Assembly (NCBI GenBank): GCA_035649575.1
Contig: DASRJH010000028.1
Span: forward strand, 1-18,426
Direction: 5' to 3'
Origin: DASVAL01 sp035649575
GTDB lineage: Bacteria; Planctomycetota; UBA1135; UBA2386
Length of the DNA stretch: 18,426 nt
Below the pieces are notes generated by a model. That model was not told the DNA's origin. It worked only from the letters and a program-made list of their open reading frames with translations, and made no database searches. Positions 9,849 through 17,810 of this stretch are shown one piece after another. The position numbers and the translations under genes are program-made. Within the stretch, counting starts at the first letter, position 1. The number at the start of each line of letters is the position of its first letter.

Positions 9849-10895
9849 TTGACCAACAACAAGAAGCGAGCGCTGATCGTCGTCGGGATCCTGATCAGCG
9901 TCGGGTTCCTCTGGTTTGCGCTGCGCGGCACCGACTTTTCCGAGATCTCGCGCGCGCTCGCGAACTCCTCGCTGTGGATGGTCGTGCCGATGCTCGCGGC
10001 CTACGCGATCTACTACTGGATCAAGGCGGTGCGCTGGCGGCTGATGCTGCTGCCGATCAAGGACGCGACGAGCCGCGCGCTGTTCCGGCCGATGATGATC
10101 GGCTTCTTCGGCAACAACGTTCTGCCGGCGCACCTCGGCGAGTTCGTGCGCATGTATCTGGGCGCGCGCCAGCTCGGTCTGCGCAACAGCGAAGTGCTCG
10201 CGACGATCGTGCTCGAGCGCATGTTCGATTTCCTCGCGGTCGTCTTCTTCCTCGGCATGGCGCTGGTCCTCGGTCGCGACGTGCCCGAGGACCTCGTCAC
10301 GATCGGCTACGTCACGGGTATCGCCGGGATCGTGTTCATGATCGTGGCAGGGCTGTACGTGACGATGACGCCGGCGTTCCTCGCGACCGTACGGCGCCTG
10401 ACGTTCTTCCTGCCGGCGAAGGTGCGCAACGCGGGCCTGCACCAGCTCGAGCTCGGCGCAACGGGGCTCCAGTCGCTGCGACGACTGCCGCTGCTGCTCG
10501 GCGTCGTCGTGACGTCGATCGCCCAATGGGGCTTCATGGGGCTCACGATCTACGTGTCGCTGCGCGCGGTCGGCCTCGACGTGCGGTTCTCGCCGGCGTT
10601 CGTCGTGCTCGCGGCCACCACGTTCGGCGTCACGCTGCCTTCGGCACCGGGCTTCCTCGGCACCGTGCAGGCGGCCTACGTGCTCGCGCTCGAACCGTAT
10701 GGCGTGTCGCGGGCCGAGGCGTTCGCGGCCTCCGCGTTCTTCCACCTGCCTACGTTCGCCGCGGTGACGCTGCTCGGTCTGTGGCTGCTGAAGGGGCAGG
10801 GCGGCGTCGCCGAGATCCAGCGCGAAGCCGAGTCAGCGAAAGAGGCCGAGACCGGGCCGACCGACCACGAGCGGACGGCGCGCCATGCCGAGTAG
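9849..10895 (+). CDS. UPF0104 / lysylphosphatidylglycerol-synthase-type TM protein (flippase-like)
   Basis: This integral membrane protein has about seven to eight hydrophobic segments and belongs to the UPF0104 (LPG_synthase_TM, AglD-like) family, members of which are linked to lipid or glycolipid flipping and transfer. Diagnostic stretches are the first segment ALIVVGILISVGFLWFALRG with the following D-F, YYWIKAVRWRLML, the GNNVLPAHLGEFVRMY motif (about 88-103), VLERMFDFLAVV, and the C-terminal GVTLPSAPGFLGTVQAAYV. There is no fused MprF synthase domain. The start is uncertain: TTG 9849 (LTNNKKRALIVV) gives 348 residues and a normal N terminus, while GTG 9732 would add 39 residues that do not look like the family. 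No good Shine-Dalgarno sequence supports either. The exact lipid substrate is unknown. Confidence 0.85.
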   Translation: MTNNKKRALIVVGILISVGFLWFALRGTDFSEISRALANSSLWMVVPMLAAYAIYYWIKAVRWRLMLLPIKDATSRALFRPMMIGFFGNNVLPAHLGEFVRMYLGARQLGLRNSEVLATIVLERMFDFLAVVFFLGMALVLGRDVPEDLVTIGYVTGIAGIVFMIVAGLYVTMTPAFLATVRRLTFFLPAKVRNAGLHQLELGATGLQSLRRLPLLLGVVVTSIAQWGFMGLTIYVSLRAVGLDVRFSPAFVVLAATTFGVTLPSAPGFLGTVQAAYVLALEPYGVSRAEAFAASAFFHLPTFAAVTLLGLWLLKGQGGVAEIQREAESAKEAETGPTDHERTARHAE

Positions 10896-10899
10896 CAGC

Positions 10900-10916
10900 G
10901 CGCGAGGAACTCGCGC
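10900..10916 (+). terminator. Hairpin after the flippase-like gene
   Basis: GCGCGAG and CTCGCGC form a perfect 7-bp stem with a GAA loop, four bases after the stop at 10895, in the 113-base gap between convergent genes. It lacks a U-run, as do the other candidate terminators here. Confidence 0.45.
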
Positions 10917-11008
10917 CGCGCCCGCTCCCGCCATTCGGCCTCGATTGCGCGCACGGACTCTGCCGTCAGCGGCACCTTGCATGCTCGCCCGAGTAGCCGA
11001 CCGTGGGA

Positions 11009-12094
11009 TCAGCGCAGGTAGATCGGGACGTGCGCGTACGGCAGCTGCAGGATCGTCAGCGCGATCGCGGTGCCGTAGACGGGACCGACGTTGTCGCCGT
11101 CCCAGCTGCCGTCTGCCTTCTGTTGTCGCACGAGCCAGGCCGACATCTTCGCGAAGTACTCGTTCCAGTCCGCGCCGCCGCGTTGGTAGAGCGCCTGGCT
11201 CCAGTAGAGATGCGCGTAGTAGTGGTGCCCCGCGTTCGTGGCGACCTGGATCTGCTGCTTGCAGTACTCGACGGCCTTCTCGACGAACTGCCGATCGTCG
11301 TAGACGCCGGCGTTGTAGAGCACCGCGATGCCGGCCGCTGTGATCGGGGCGCGGCCGGCGCCGCCCTGCCCGAGTCTGTACTTGATGCTGCCGTCCGGGT
11401 TCTGGCAGCGGCGGATGTAGTCGATCGCGCGATCGATCGTCTTCTTGTCGACGACGATGCCGGCCATGCGGCACGCGCGCAGCGCCTGGACCTGCGTGAT
11501 CGTGACGCTGCCCTCGTCGCCGCCGGACGTCGGTGTGTAGTTCCAGCCGCCGGCCGGTGACTGCGCCGCCGCGATCAACCCGACCGCGTTGTCGAGCACG
11601 CGCTTGAGCTTCTCCTGCTCCCGCACGTCCTCTTCCATGCCGTAGACCGAGGCGAGGAACAACGTCGCGAAGCCGTGGCCATACATGGTGCGACTCTCCT
11701 CGGCGGGCAGCGACACGAGGCCGCTCTCTCGATCCGCGTGCTTCATCAGGAACGCGTACGCGGTCCGCACCGGCTTGTAGAGCCTGCCGCGCGTCGGCGT
11801 CGATCCGCTGCCGATCAGCGCCATGCCGGCCATCCCGGTCATCGCCGCCGGATACGTGCCATGAACGCCGGTGCTGCGCCAGCTGCCGTCGTTCGCCTGG
11901 TTGCGCGCGAGCCAGTCGAGCCCGCGGCCGATCGCGGCGTGGACTTCGCCGGTGACGCCGGGCGGGTGCACGGGGTCTTGCGCCATCGTCGCCGCGAACG
12001 GGAGCGCGTCGGCGACCGCGAGAGCGCTGCAGCAACCCGCTCGCCACAGGAAATCGCGGCGGGTGCAGCAGGAAGCAGAGCCGATGGCGTGCAC
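11009..12094 (-). CDS. Tat-exported prenyltransferase/squalene-oxidase repeat protein
   Basis: This 361-residue protein has an alpha/alpha-toroid fold built of about six repeats, as in squalene-hopene cyclases and protein prenyltransferase beta subunits. QW-like motifs are visible: LARNQANDGSW (62-72), IAAAQSPAGGWNY, IRRCQNPDGS and VRRQQ-type ending ADGSW near the C terminus. I see no DXDD(TA) cyclase motif, so enzymatic cyclisation is unlikely; such proteins are common and uncharacterised in planctomycetes. The N terminus has a twin-arginine signal: TRRDFLWRAG (Arg12-Arg13), a hydrophobic stretch and an AxA-like site near 34-38, predicting folded export. The start is GTG 12094, with GGAG seven bases upstream (12105-12102). 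The gene converges on the flippase gene and diverges from the carbonic-anhydrase homologue. Confidence 0.88.
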   Translation of the reverse strand: MHAIGSASCCTRRDFLWRAGCCSALAVADALPFAATMAQDPVHPPGVTGEVHAAIGRGLDWLARNQANDGSWRSTGVHGTYPAAMTGMAGMALIGSGSTPTRGRLYKPVRTAYAFLMKHADRESGLVSLPAEESRTMYGHGFATLFLASVYGMEEDVREQEKLKRVLDNAVGLIAAAQSPAGGWNYTPTSGGDEGSVTITQVQALRACRMAGIVVDKKTIDRAIDYIRRCQNPDGSIKYRLGQGGAGRAPITAAGIAVLYNAGVYDDRQFVEKAVEYCKQQIQVATNAGHHYYAHLYWSQALYQRGGADWNEYFAKMSAWLVRQQKADGSWDGDNVGPVYGTAIALTILQLPYAHVPIYLR

Positions 12095-12267
12095 GTGACT
12101 GCTCCGATGGTCGCCGCTGGTCGATGGGCGCGCACGGGTACGGGAGCGAGCAGGAACGCGAGCTGCGCCCCGGACCCGGAGCCCACGCGGCCACGATCCC
12201 CCACTCGCGGGAATGCGTCAAGTCGCCGCGCCTTCAGTTGGAGTGTCGTCGATGTCGACAAGTCCCC

Positions 12268-13032
12268 ATGCGCCTCGCGAGAAAGGGAGTCTGGGCGCGA
12301 GGCGCCGCGATGGTCCTGGCATTCGGCCTCGCCTGGCTGCCTGCACAACAGCGGCCCTCGACCGATCCCTGCAAGTCCCCCGCCGACCCCAGGCGTCCGG
12401 CAGCTGCCCCCACCCACGCTCCCTTGCCCGTGCTGCGGCCGCTCGACGCCTGGCTGCACATCCGCGCCGGCAACGCCGCCTGGCTGTCCGCCCGCGACGC
12501 GGGCCGCCCCGCACCCGCGCCCGAACGCCCAGGTGGCGCCGGCCGTTACGTCTGCGCGGTCTTCACGTGCGCCGATGCCGACCTCGACGTCCCGGCCGTG
12601 CTCGGACTGCATCGCCGCGACGTGCTGCTGATCAGCACGCCGGGACCCTTCGTGAGCCCCGAGTCGATCAGCCTGCTCGAGCGGCTCGTGCGCGAGGAAC
12701 GGCTCTCGCTCGTGCTCATCCTTGCGCACACGACTTGCAGGACACTGACTCCAGCTCGCACCGACGTGCGGACCGGCGGCGAGCCAAGGCAAGATGCCCT
12801 TGCCCAACGCCTCGAGGGCTTGCGCGCCGAGGCCCGGCGCAGCGAGACCACGCTCGGAAGGGCGCTCGTGCTGTCGCAGCGCGCACATCTGCTCGCGAAC
12901 TCTGACGAGTTGCGGGCCCGCGTGACTGCCGATCAGGTGCGCGTCGTGCCGGGCGAGGTCGACGCCAACACGGGCGCATTCGTGTGGCACCACAGCCGCG
13001 CCGACGAGCTGCCGCTGCTGCCTGTCAAGTGA
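12268..13032 (+). CDS. Exported beta-carbonic-anhydrase homologue with altered active site
   Basis: This 254-residue protein has a signal peptide (residues 1-28, hydrophobic AAMVLAFGLAWLPAQ) and a mature part matching beta-carbonic anhydrase in order. It shows HIRAGNAAWLSARDAGRP (the family's GN-x-x-W helix), CAVFTCADADLDVPAVLGL (Cys101, Asp103), DVLLISTPG, a helix, LVLILAHTTCR (His154, Cys157), and a C-terminal LLANSDELRARVTADQVRVV with DANTGAF. Both Cys and the His zinc ligands are present, with normal spacing (53 between Cys101 and His154). However, the CxDxR motif reads CADAD: the Arg that orients the catalytic Asp is replaced by Asp105, and GHxxCG is AHTTCR. Carbonate chemistry is therefore doubtful; a zinc-binding pseudoenzyme or a different hydrolase is possible. 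ATG 12268 begins the signal peptide; the upstream frame back to 12124 is not convincing. Confidence 0.75.
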   Translation: MRLARKGVWARGAAMVLAFGLAWLPAQQRPSTDPCKSPADPRRPAAAPTHAPLPVLRPLDAWLHIRAGNAAWLSARDAGRPAPAPERPGGAGRYVCAVFTCADADLDVPAVLGLHRRDVLLISTPGPFVSPESISLLERLVREERLSLVLILAHTTCRTLTPARTDVRTGGEPRQDALAQRLEGLRAEARRSETTLGRALVLSQRAHLLANSDELRARVTADQVRVVPGEVDANTGAFVWHHSRADELPLLPVK

Positions 13033-13043
13033 CAACGCGCGGA

Positions 13044-13066
13044 GTTCTCCACACCGTGTGCAGAAC
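13044..13066. promoter_or_regulatory. Near-perfect 23-base dyad upstream of the dynamin-like gene
   Basis: GTTCT-C-CACAC-C-GTGTG-C-AGAAC is symmetrical at all positions except one C/C pair around a single central base. It lies 11 bases after the carbonic-anhydrase-homologue stop and 120 bases before the GTPase start, followed by AAAA. The short centre makes it look more like a binding site for a dimeric repressor than an RNA hairpin, but a terminator cannot be ruled out. Confidence 0.4.
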
Positions 13067-13186
13067 AAAACCTGCGTCAGCCTCTCCCTTCCGGCGCGCG
13101 GCTCGCTCCAATCGTCGACCTCGACGCGCCTGCCGGTTGGCGCGGCGGATCAGTGCCCTCGCCTCGCAGGAGAGCCGCCACCTCGC

Positions 13187-15295
13187 ATGAGCACCCAGCT
13201 CGGCACCTATTGCAAGCAGTTCGACGCGACATTGCGTCCGGTGTTGCACGACCTCGCGGCCGCCGCCGCTGCGATCGGCGCCGCTGCGCACACGCCGGCG
13301 AACTCGCTGCACGCGCCACTGCTCGATCTGCAACACCAGCTCGAAGCCTTGTGCGACAAGGTCGCCGAGCAGCAGGCCTACGTGCTCATCTTTGGTCCGC
13401 TCAAGAGCGGCAAGTCGACGCTGATGAACGCGATCGCCGCGGCCTACGTCAGCGAGGTATCGAGCCTGCCCGCGTATCCGTGCCTCGTGTTCGTTCGCGC
13501 CGGCGACGAACGCTCGTACACGGTCACGAGCTACGACGGCACGACGCGCGCATTCGCGGCGGCCCGCGAGCTGCACGACCACATCGAGAAGGCCCACGGC
13601 GAGCTCGCGCAGGCGATCCGGCGCGCCGAGCAGGGTGGCGTCGCGTTCGACCCGCAGGAGCACTTCCCGGTCGCGATCCGGTCGGTCGAGGTGCGCGTGC
13701 CCGGCACCGAGCTCGCGACGACCGGCGCGGTGCTCGTCGACACGCCGGGTCTGTACACGCGCATGCGCTTCGGCTACGACCGCATGACGCGCGACTTCCG
13801 CCACTCGGCCGCCTGCGCGATCTTCGTGGTCAAGAGCGACACGCTGTTCCTCGAGCAGGTGTTCACCGAGTTCGAGCAGCTGCTGGACCTGTTCTCGCGC
13901 ATCTTCCTGGTCGTCAACATCGACTCCCACAAGCGCGACCTGTCGCCCGACGGCAGGCTCGTGCCGAGTCTCGAGCAGTCCCAGCCCGAAGCGGTGTTGC
14001 GCGCGTTCGAACAGCTCGCGATGTCGGCCCCGATGCAGCGCGCCGCGGCCGAGGGGCGCGTGCGCATGTATCCGGTCGACCTGATGCGCGCTGCGAGCAG
14101 CGTGCTGCAGAAACAGCCGGAGCAGGCGCCGCCCGGTTTCCGCTCGTTCCGGCAGGATCTCGCGGACTACCTCGCGAGCTCCGACTACCTGACGGCGTTC
14201 CTGCGCGACTCGCTGCACCGCGCGCACTCGCTGCTCGCCGAAGCAACCGAACACGCCACGGGCAACGTCACGGCGCGGCTCGAGGCACAGCTTGCCGAAG
14301 TCGACGACCAGCTCGCGTTCGTGAAAGCCGAACGCAAGCGCATGGCGCAGGCGCTGCAGCTCGATTGGGCGCAGGTGTTCGCGCGAACCGAGCGCGAGAT
14401 CGCCGCCGAGGTCGAACGCTGCGCGCGCGACGCCGGGGCCAAGCTGCTGCGCATCCTCGGCGCTTCGATCGATACGTGGTTCCTCTCGAGCCAGAGCCTC
14501 GATTGGCTCGTGGCGGGGCAATGGACGCCGCTCGTGCACGACTACCGCGAGGAGGTGCTCGCGGCGGGAATGCGCGCATTCGACCAGCAGCAGGCGCAGG
14601 TGGATGCGGGCCTCGACCTGCCCGACGGCGTGCACGAGCTGGTGCGGCGTGCCGGCATCGACCTGCGCGAACTCAGGGCCAGGACATTCGCGCAGCAAGG
14701 CCCGGTCCTCTGGTCCGGCGCGGCCACGGTCCCCGTCGACGTCGGCGCGATCCCGATCAAGAGGGGGGTGCTCGATCTGGTCGCGTTCCGTCCGCTCGAT
14801 CGCGTGCGCGAACGCCTGTTCGGCCCTGCAACGAAGCCCGGCACCAAGATCCCCGGCAGGGACAAGGCCGCGCGGCTCGGCGAGCCCGGGCGCCTCTTCC
14901 TGCACCAATGCGTCACGCAGTTCCGCCGGGATCTCGGACCACAGACCGCCAGGACCCTGCTCGAGGTGTTCGGGGCCGGCCTGCGCAAGGCGTTCCTGCA
15001 AGCGCTGCGCGCGCAGCTCTCGGCTTGCGAACCGCGCCTGCTCCAGCAGCAGCAGGAGCTCGAAGCGCAGCGTCAGAGCCTGCTCGCGATCACGGCGCCG
15101 CTGCGACACCTCGCGGACATGTCGCAGGATCTGCGGCAGACGCTGACCGATCTCGGCAAGCGATACGACCGCGAGATCGAGCATGCGCCGGCCCAGGCGC
15201 CGCTGAAGGATCTCGTGCTCGAGCCGCAGCCGCGCCGCGAGCGCACCGAAACGAAGACGCAGCCCACGCGGCGCCAAGCCAGGAAGACGAGCTGA
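13187..15295 (+). CDS. Bacterial dynamin-like GTPase
   Basis: This 702-residue large GTPase belongs to the dynamin family and is expected to act on membranes in the cytoplasm. The N-terminal helical segment (1-64) precedes the P-loop GPLKSGKST (70-78). Switch/G3 is LVDTPGLYT (DTPG 185-188), and a G4-like VVNID is at 242-246, followed by SHKRD. The rest (about 300-700) is long and helical, with heptad-like stretches (AQLAEVDDQLAFVKAERKRM and LQQQQELEAQRQSLLAI) typical of the stalk, and the tail is basic. I see no clear transmembrane segment or paddle. ATG 13187 is chosen because the family-like helix starts there and CAGGAGAG (13167-13174) lies upstream, though at a long distance; the open frame to 13058 is spacer. 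The gene ends one base from the stop of the oppositely oriented Lon-like gene. Confidence 0.88.
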   Translation: MSTQLGTYCKQFDATLRPVLHDLAAAAAAIGAAAHTPANSLHAPLLDLQHQLEALCDKVAEQQAYVLIFGPLKSGKSTLMNAIAAAYVSEVSSLPAYPCLVFVRAGDERSYTVTSYDGTTRAFAAARELHDHIEKAHGELAQAIRRAEQGGVAFDPQEHFPVAIRSVEVRVPGTELATTGAVLVDTPGLYTRMRFGYDRMTRDFRHSAACAIFVVKSDTLFLEQVFTEFEQLLDLFSRIFLVVNIDSHKRDLSPDGRLVPSLEQSQPEAVLRAFEQLAMSAPMQRAAAEGRVRMYPVDLMRAASSVLQKQPEQAPPGFRSFRQDLADYLASSDYLTAFLRDSLHRAHSLLAEATEHATGNVTARLEAQLAEVDDQLAFVKAERKRMAQALQLDWAQVFARTEREIAAEVERCARDAGAKLLRILGASIDTWFLSSQSLDWLVAGQWTPLVHDYREEVLAAGMRAFDQQQAQVDAGLDLPDGVHELVRRAGIDLRELRARTFAQQGPVLWSGAATVPVDVGAIPIKRGVLDLVAFRPLDRVRERLFGPATKPGTKIPGRDKAARLGEPGRLFLHQCVTQFRRDLGPQTARTLLEVFGAGLRKAFLQALRAQLSACEPRLLQQQQELEAQRQSLLAITAPLRHLADMSQDLRQTLTDLGKRYDREIEHAPAQAPLKDLVLEPQPRRERTETKTQPTRRQARKTS

Positions 15296-15296
15296 T

Positions 15297-17810
15297 TCAG
15301 CGAGCCGGACCCGGGACCGGACCTTCGCCGCGCCACGCGATGCCGCGCAGCGACTGCAGCGCCTTCTTCACGCGCAGCAGGACTTCGGCACCCGGCAAGC
15401 CCGTGAACACCTCGATCGCGTCCTGCACGCTGCCGACCGCGTGGACGCTGAAGTCCCCGCGCTCGACGGCTTCGACGACTTCCTGGTCGAGCATCAGATC
15501 GCCCACGTTCGCGCGCGGCAGCACGACACCCTGCTTGCCGGTCAGCCGGCGCGCGCGGCAGAGGCGATAGAACCCCTCGACCTTCTCGTTCACGGCCGAC
15601 ACGGCCTGCACTTCGCCCTTCTGGTTCACGGAGCCCGTGATCGCGAAACCCTGCGCGAGCGGCACGTCGCTCAGCGAACTGAGCAGCGCGAGCAGCTGGG
15701 CCAGCGACGCCGAGTCGCCCTCGACACCGTTGTAGAGCTGTTCGAAGCAGATCGTCGCCTGCATGCAGAGCGGCCCGTCGCGGCCGTATTCCTGCAGCAG
15801 GAAGCCCTCGAGGATCATCACGCCCTTGTCGTGGATCGGACCCGACAGGTTCGCGAGTCCCTCGATGTTGATGAGTCCCGAACGCTGCGTCGTCGCGACG
15901 CCCGAGTTGCAGGTGATGCGGCACGGGCGGCCGAACTCGATGGTGCCCGTGTTCAGCACGGTCAGCGCGTTGATCTGCCCCACGGCATGGCCCGTCGTCG
16001 AAAGGCGCATGTAACCCGACGCGTAGTCGCGCTCCGTCAGCTCTTGCGGCAGGTCGTGGCGCTGCCGCTGCATGCGCACCGCGACTTCGACGTGCTCGCG
16101 GCCCACGGTCTTGGCACCCGTGTTCTCGCACAGGTGCGATGCCTCGCGTGCGAGGTCGCCGAGCTCGCTGTAGCGCGTGATGAGCCGGTCGCGTCTGCCC
16201 GCGGCCCGGGCTCCGTATTCGGCAACGGCCGCCATCGCGCCCGCGGAGAACGGACGCAGCTTGTGCGTGACGACGAGCCACTGCAGGTAGTCCGCGTAAC
16301 GCGTGAGGTTCTGCTCGTCGACCGGGATCGTGCTGTCGAACTCGGCGTGGATCTTGAAGATCTGCGGGAACTGGCTGTCCTCGGCCGCGAGCTGATCGTA
16401 GACGCCGGGTTCGCCGATCAGCACGACCTTGATGTCGATCGGAATCGCCTCGGGCTGCAGCAACCCGGTCTGCGTGCCCGAGCTCTGATCGAACTCGCGG
16501 ATCTCGAGGTGGCCCGTCTGCAGCGCGCGCTTGAGCTGGTGCCAGACGCCGTTCTCGCGCAGCACGTCGAGGCAGCGCAACACGATGTAGCCGCCTTCGG
16601 CGCGCAGCATCGCGCCCGGCGCGATGTGTTGCACGCCCGGGTTGCCATCGGGCGGCGTGCTGATCGTGCCGAACAGGTTCGCGTAGGTCGGGTTCGTCTC
16701 GATGATGACGGGGCACGTGTCGGTGAACGACGTCTTCACGATCTTGCTCGTGAACTCGGCGAAGCGCGCTTCGCCGGGCGGAGCGGCGGGCGCTTCCGAG
16801 AGCTTGTGTTCTTCGTCGATGTTCGTCTCGATGGAGATGAACTGCGTCAGGTGCCGCTCGACGAACTCACCGGCTGCATCCATCCAGTCGGCGACCTCGG
16901 GTTGCGGCCAGCGGCGCAGGAACTCCTTGGTCTGCGCCTGCAGGACCCTCCACGCGAGCTGCCGGTCCATCGCGCTCAACTCGCTCTCGACCCGGGTCTG
17001 CTCCTCGCGGATGCGTTGGTTGACTTCGTCGAGTCGCTCGAGCAGCTGCTCGCGCTGCTTGAGCAGGTGCGTGCGCTGCTGTTCGGTGACCTTGCCCTCG
17101 ATCGCCAGTGCCGACAGCGCGTCGAGCGTGATCGGTTCGCCGTCGACGACCGGGTAGATGTCGGCCGTCGAGGTGCCGGTCTGGGCCTGGAACCGCACGA
17201 GCGAGCAGTCCTGCTTCTGGGCCTGACGTTGCAACGCGTCGAGGATGCGCTGCTCGCGCGTGCTGCTCGCGCGCATCACGACCCTGCGCGACATGCGATG
17301 CGGCCGCGATCGCAACGCGGCCTGTAGCGCGCGATGCAGGATCCGACCCAGCTCGTGCAACTCGTCGCGGAACGCGGTCGCGCGCCCCGACGCCAGCGAG
17401 ACGAGCAACGGGCGGTGCGGCTCGCGGAAATTGTGCACGAAGACGCGGTCGGGCACACGACGGCAGACCGGCTGGATGTCGCGCAGCAGCAGCTGCACGA
17501 CGGCCGAACGCCCCGAACCCATGAGCCCGGACACGAACAGGTTGTAACCCTGCGCGTGGATCGACAGGCCCGTGCGCAAGGCAGCCATCGGCCGGTCCTG
17601 GCCCAGCAGGAACGCCGCGGTCGGCGGCGTGCCCGAGGCCTTGATCGGCGGGCAGGTCCAGCGCAGGTCGGCGGCCTTGACCAGGAACGGACCTTCGGCC
17701 GCAACCGGGCCGCCGTGCTCCGCGCGCACGCGCGCGTTCGCGCGACCCGCCGCACGACGGTCGGCACCGCCACCTGCTGCTTTGCCACGGCTGCCGCCGT
17801 TGCCCTTCAT
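15297..17810 (-). CDS. AAA_32-type Lon protease (ATP-dependent peptidase S16 family)
   Basis: This 837-residue protease combines an AAA_32-type ATPase region with a C-terminal Lon (S16) peptidase domain and should degrade cytoplasmic proteins. The ATPase region shows GYNLFVSGLMGSGRSA with the P-loop at 95-102, where the usual Lys is Arg, as I recall for this subfamily. A coiled-coil stretch (about 245-310, ending KEFLRRWPQPEV) is inserted. The Walker B region near 405-415 reads GGYIVLRCLDVL and lacks an acidic residue at the usual place. The peptidase has the Ser/Lys dyad: Ser700 in EGDSASLAQ and Lys743 in VNEKVEGF, 43 apart as in Lon. ATG 17810 is chosen because it overlaps the upstream stop as ATGA; ATG 17834 is the alternative. 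It forms an operon with the UspA-like gene. Confidence 0.92.
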   Translation of the reverse strand: MKGNGGSRGKAAGGGADRRAAGRANARVRAEHGGPVAAEGPFLVKAADLRWTCPPIKASGTPPTAAFLLGQDRPMAALRTGLSIHAQGYNLFVSGLMGSGRSAVVQLLLRDIQPVCRRVPDRVFVHNFREPHRPLLVSLASGRATAFRDELHELGRILHRALQAALRSRPHRMSRRVVMRASSTREQRILDALQRQAQKQDCSLVRFQAQTGTSTADIYPVVDGEPITLDALSALAIEGKVTEQQRTHLLKQREQLLERLDEVNQRIREEQTRVESELSAMDRQLAWRVLQAQTKEFLRRWPQPEVADWMDAAGEFVERHLTQFISIETNIDEEHKLSEAPAAPPGEARFAEFTSKIVKTSFTDTCPVIIETNPTYANLFGTISTPPDGNPGVQHIAPGAMLRAEGGYIVLRCLDVLRENGVWHQLKRALQTGHLEIREFDQSSGTQTGLLQPEAIPIDIKVVLIGEPGVYDQLAAEDSQFPQIFKIHAEFDSTIPVDEQNLTRYADYLQWLVVTHKLRPFSAGAMAAVAEYGARAAGRRDRLITRYSELGDLAREASHLCENTGAKTVGREHVEVAVRMQRQRHDLPQELTERDYASGYMRLSTTGHAVGQINALTVLNTGTIEFGRPCRITCNSGVATTQRSGLINIEGLANLSGPIHDKGVMILEGFLLQEYGRDGPLCMQATICFEQLYNGVEGDSASLAQLLALLSSLSDVPLAQGFAITGSVNQKGEVQAVSAVNEKVEGFYRLCRARRLTGKQGVVLPRANVGDLMLDQEVVEAVERGDFSVHAVGSVQDAIEVFTGLPGAEVLLRVKKALQSLRGIAWRGEGPVPGPAR

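Noticed and set aside
10676..10975. Small minus-strand frame starting PLTAESVRAIEAEWRERARR in the convergent spacer
   Set aside because: The first 27 residues look protein-like, but the rest is antisense to the flippase-like gene, the start is GTG without a good ribosome-binding site, and no family is recognised. It could be a tiny remnant.
12244..12260. TGTCG / CGACA hairpin just before the carbonic-anhydrase-homologue start
   Set aside because: Only five pairs with common TCG words of this genome; not enough to call a regulatory structure.
13025..15277. A 750-residue minus-strand open frame lying across the dynamin-like gene
   Set aside because: It mirrors the GTPase codons in a GC-rich genome, is rich in Arg, Glu, Leu and Val with no recognisable domain, while the plus strand has clear GTPase motifs.
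15441..17327. A 628-residue plus-strand open frame opposite the Lon-like gene
   Set aside because: Mirror frame of a protease whose catalytic residues are on the minus strand.
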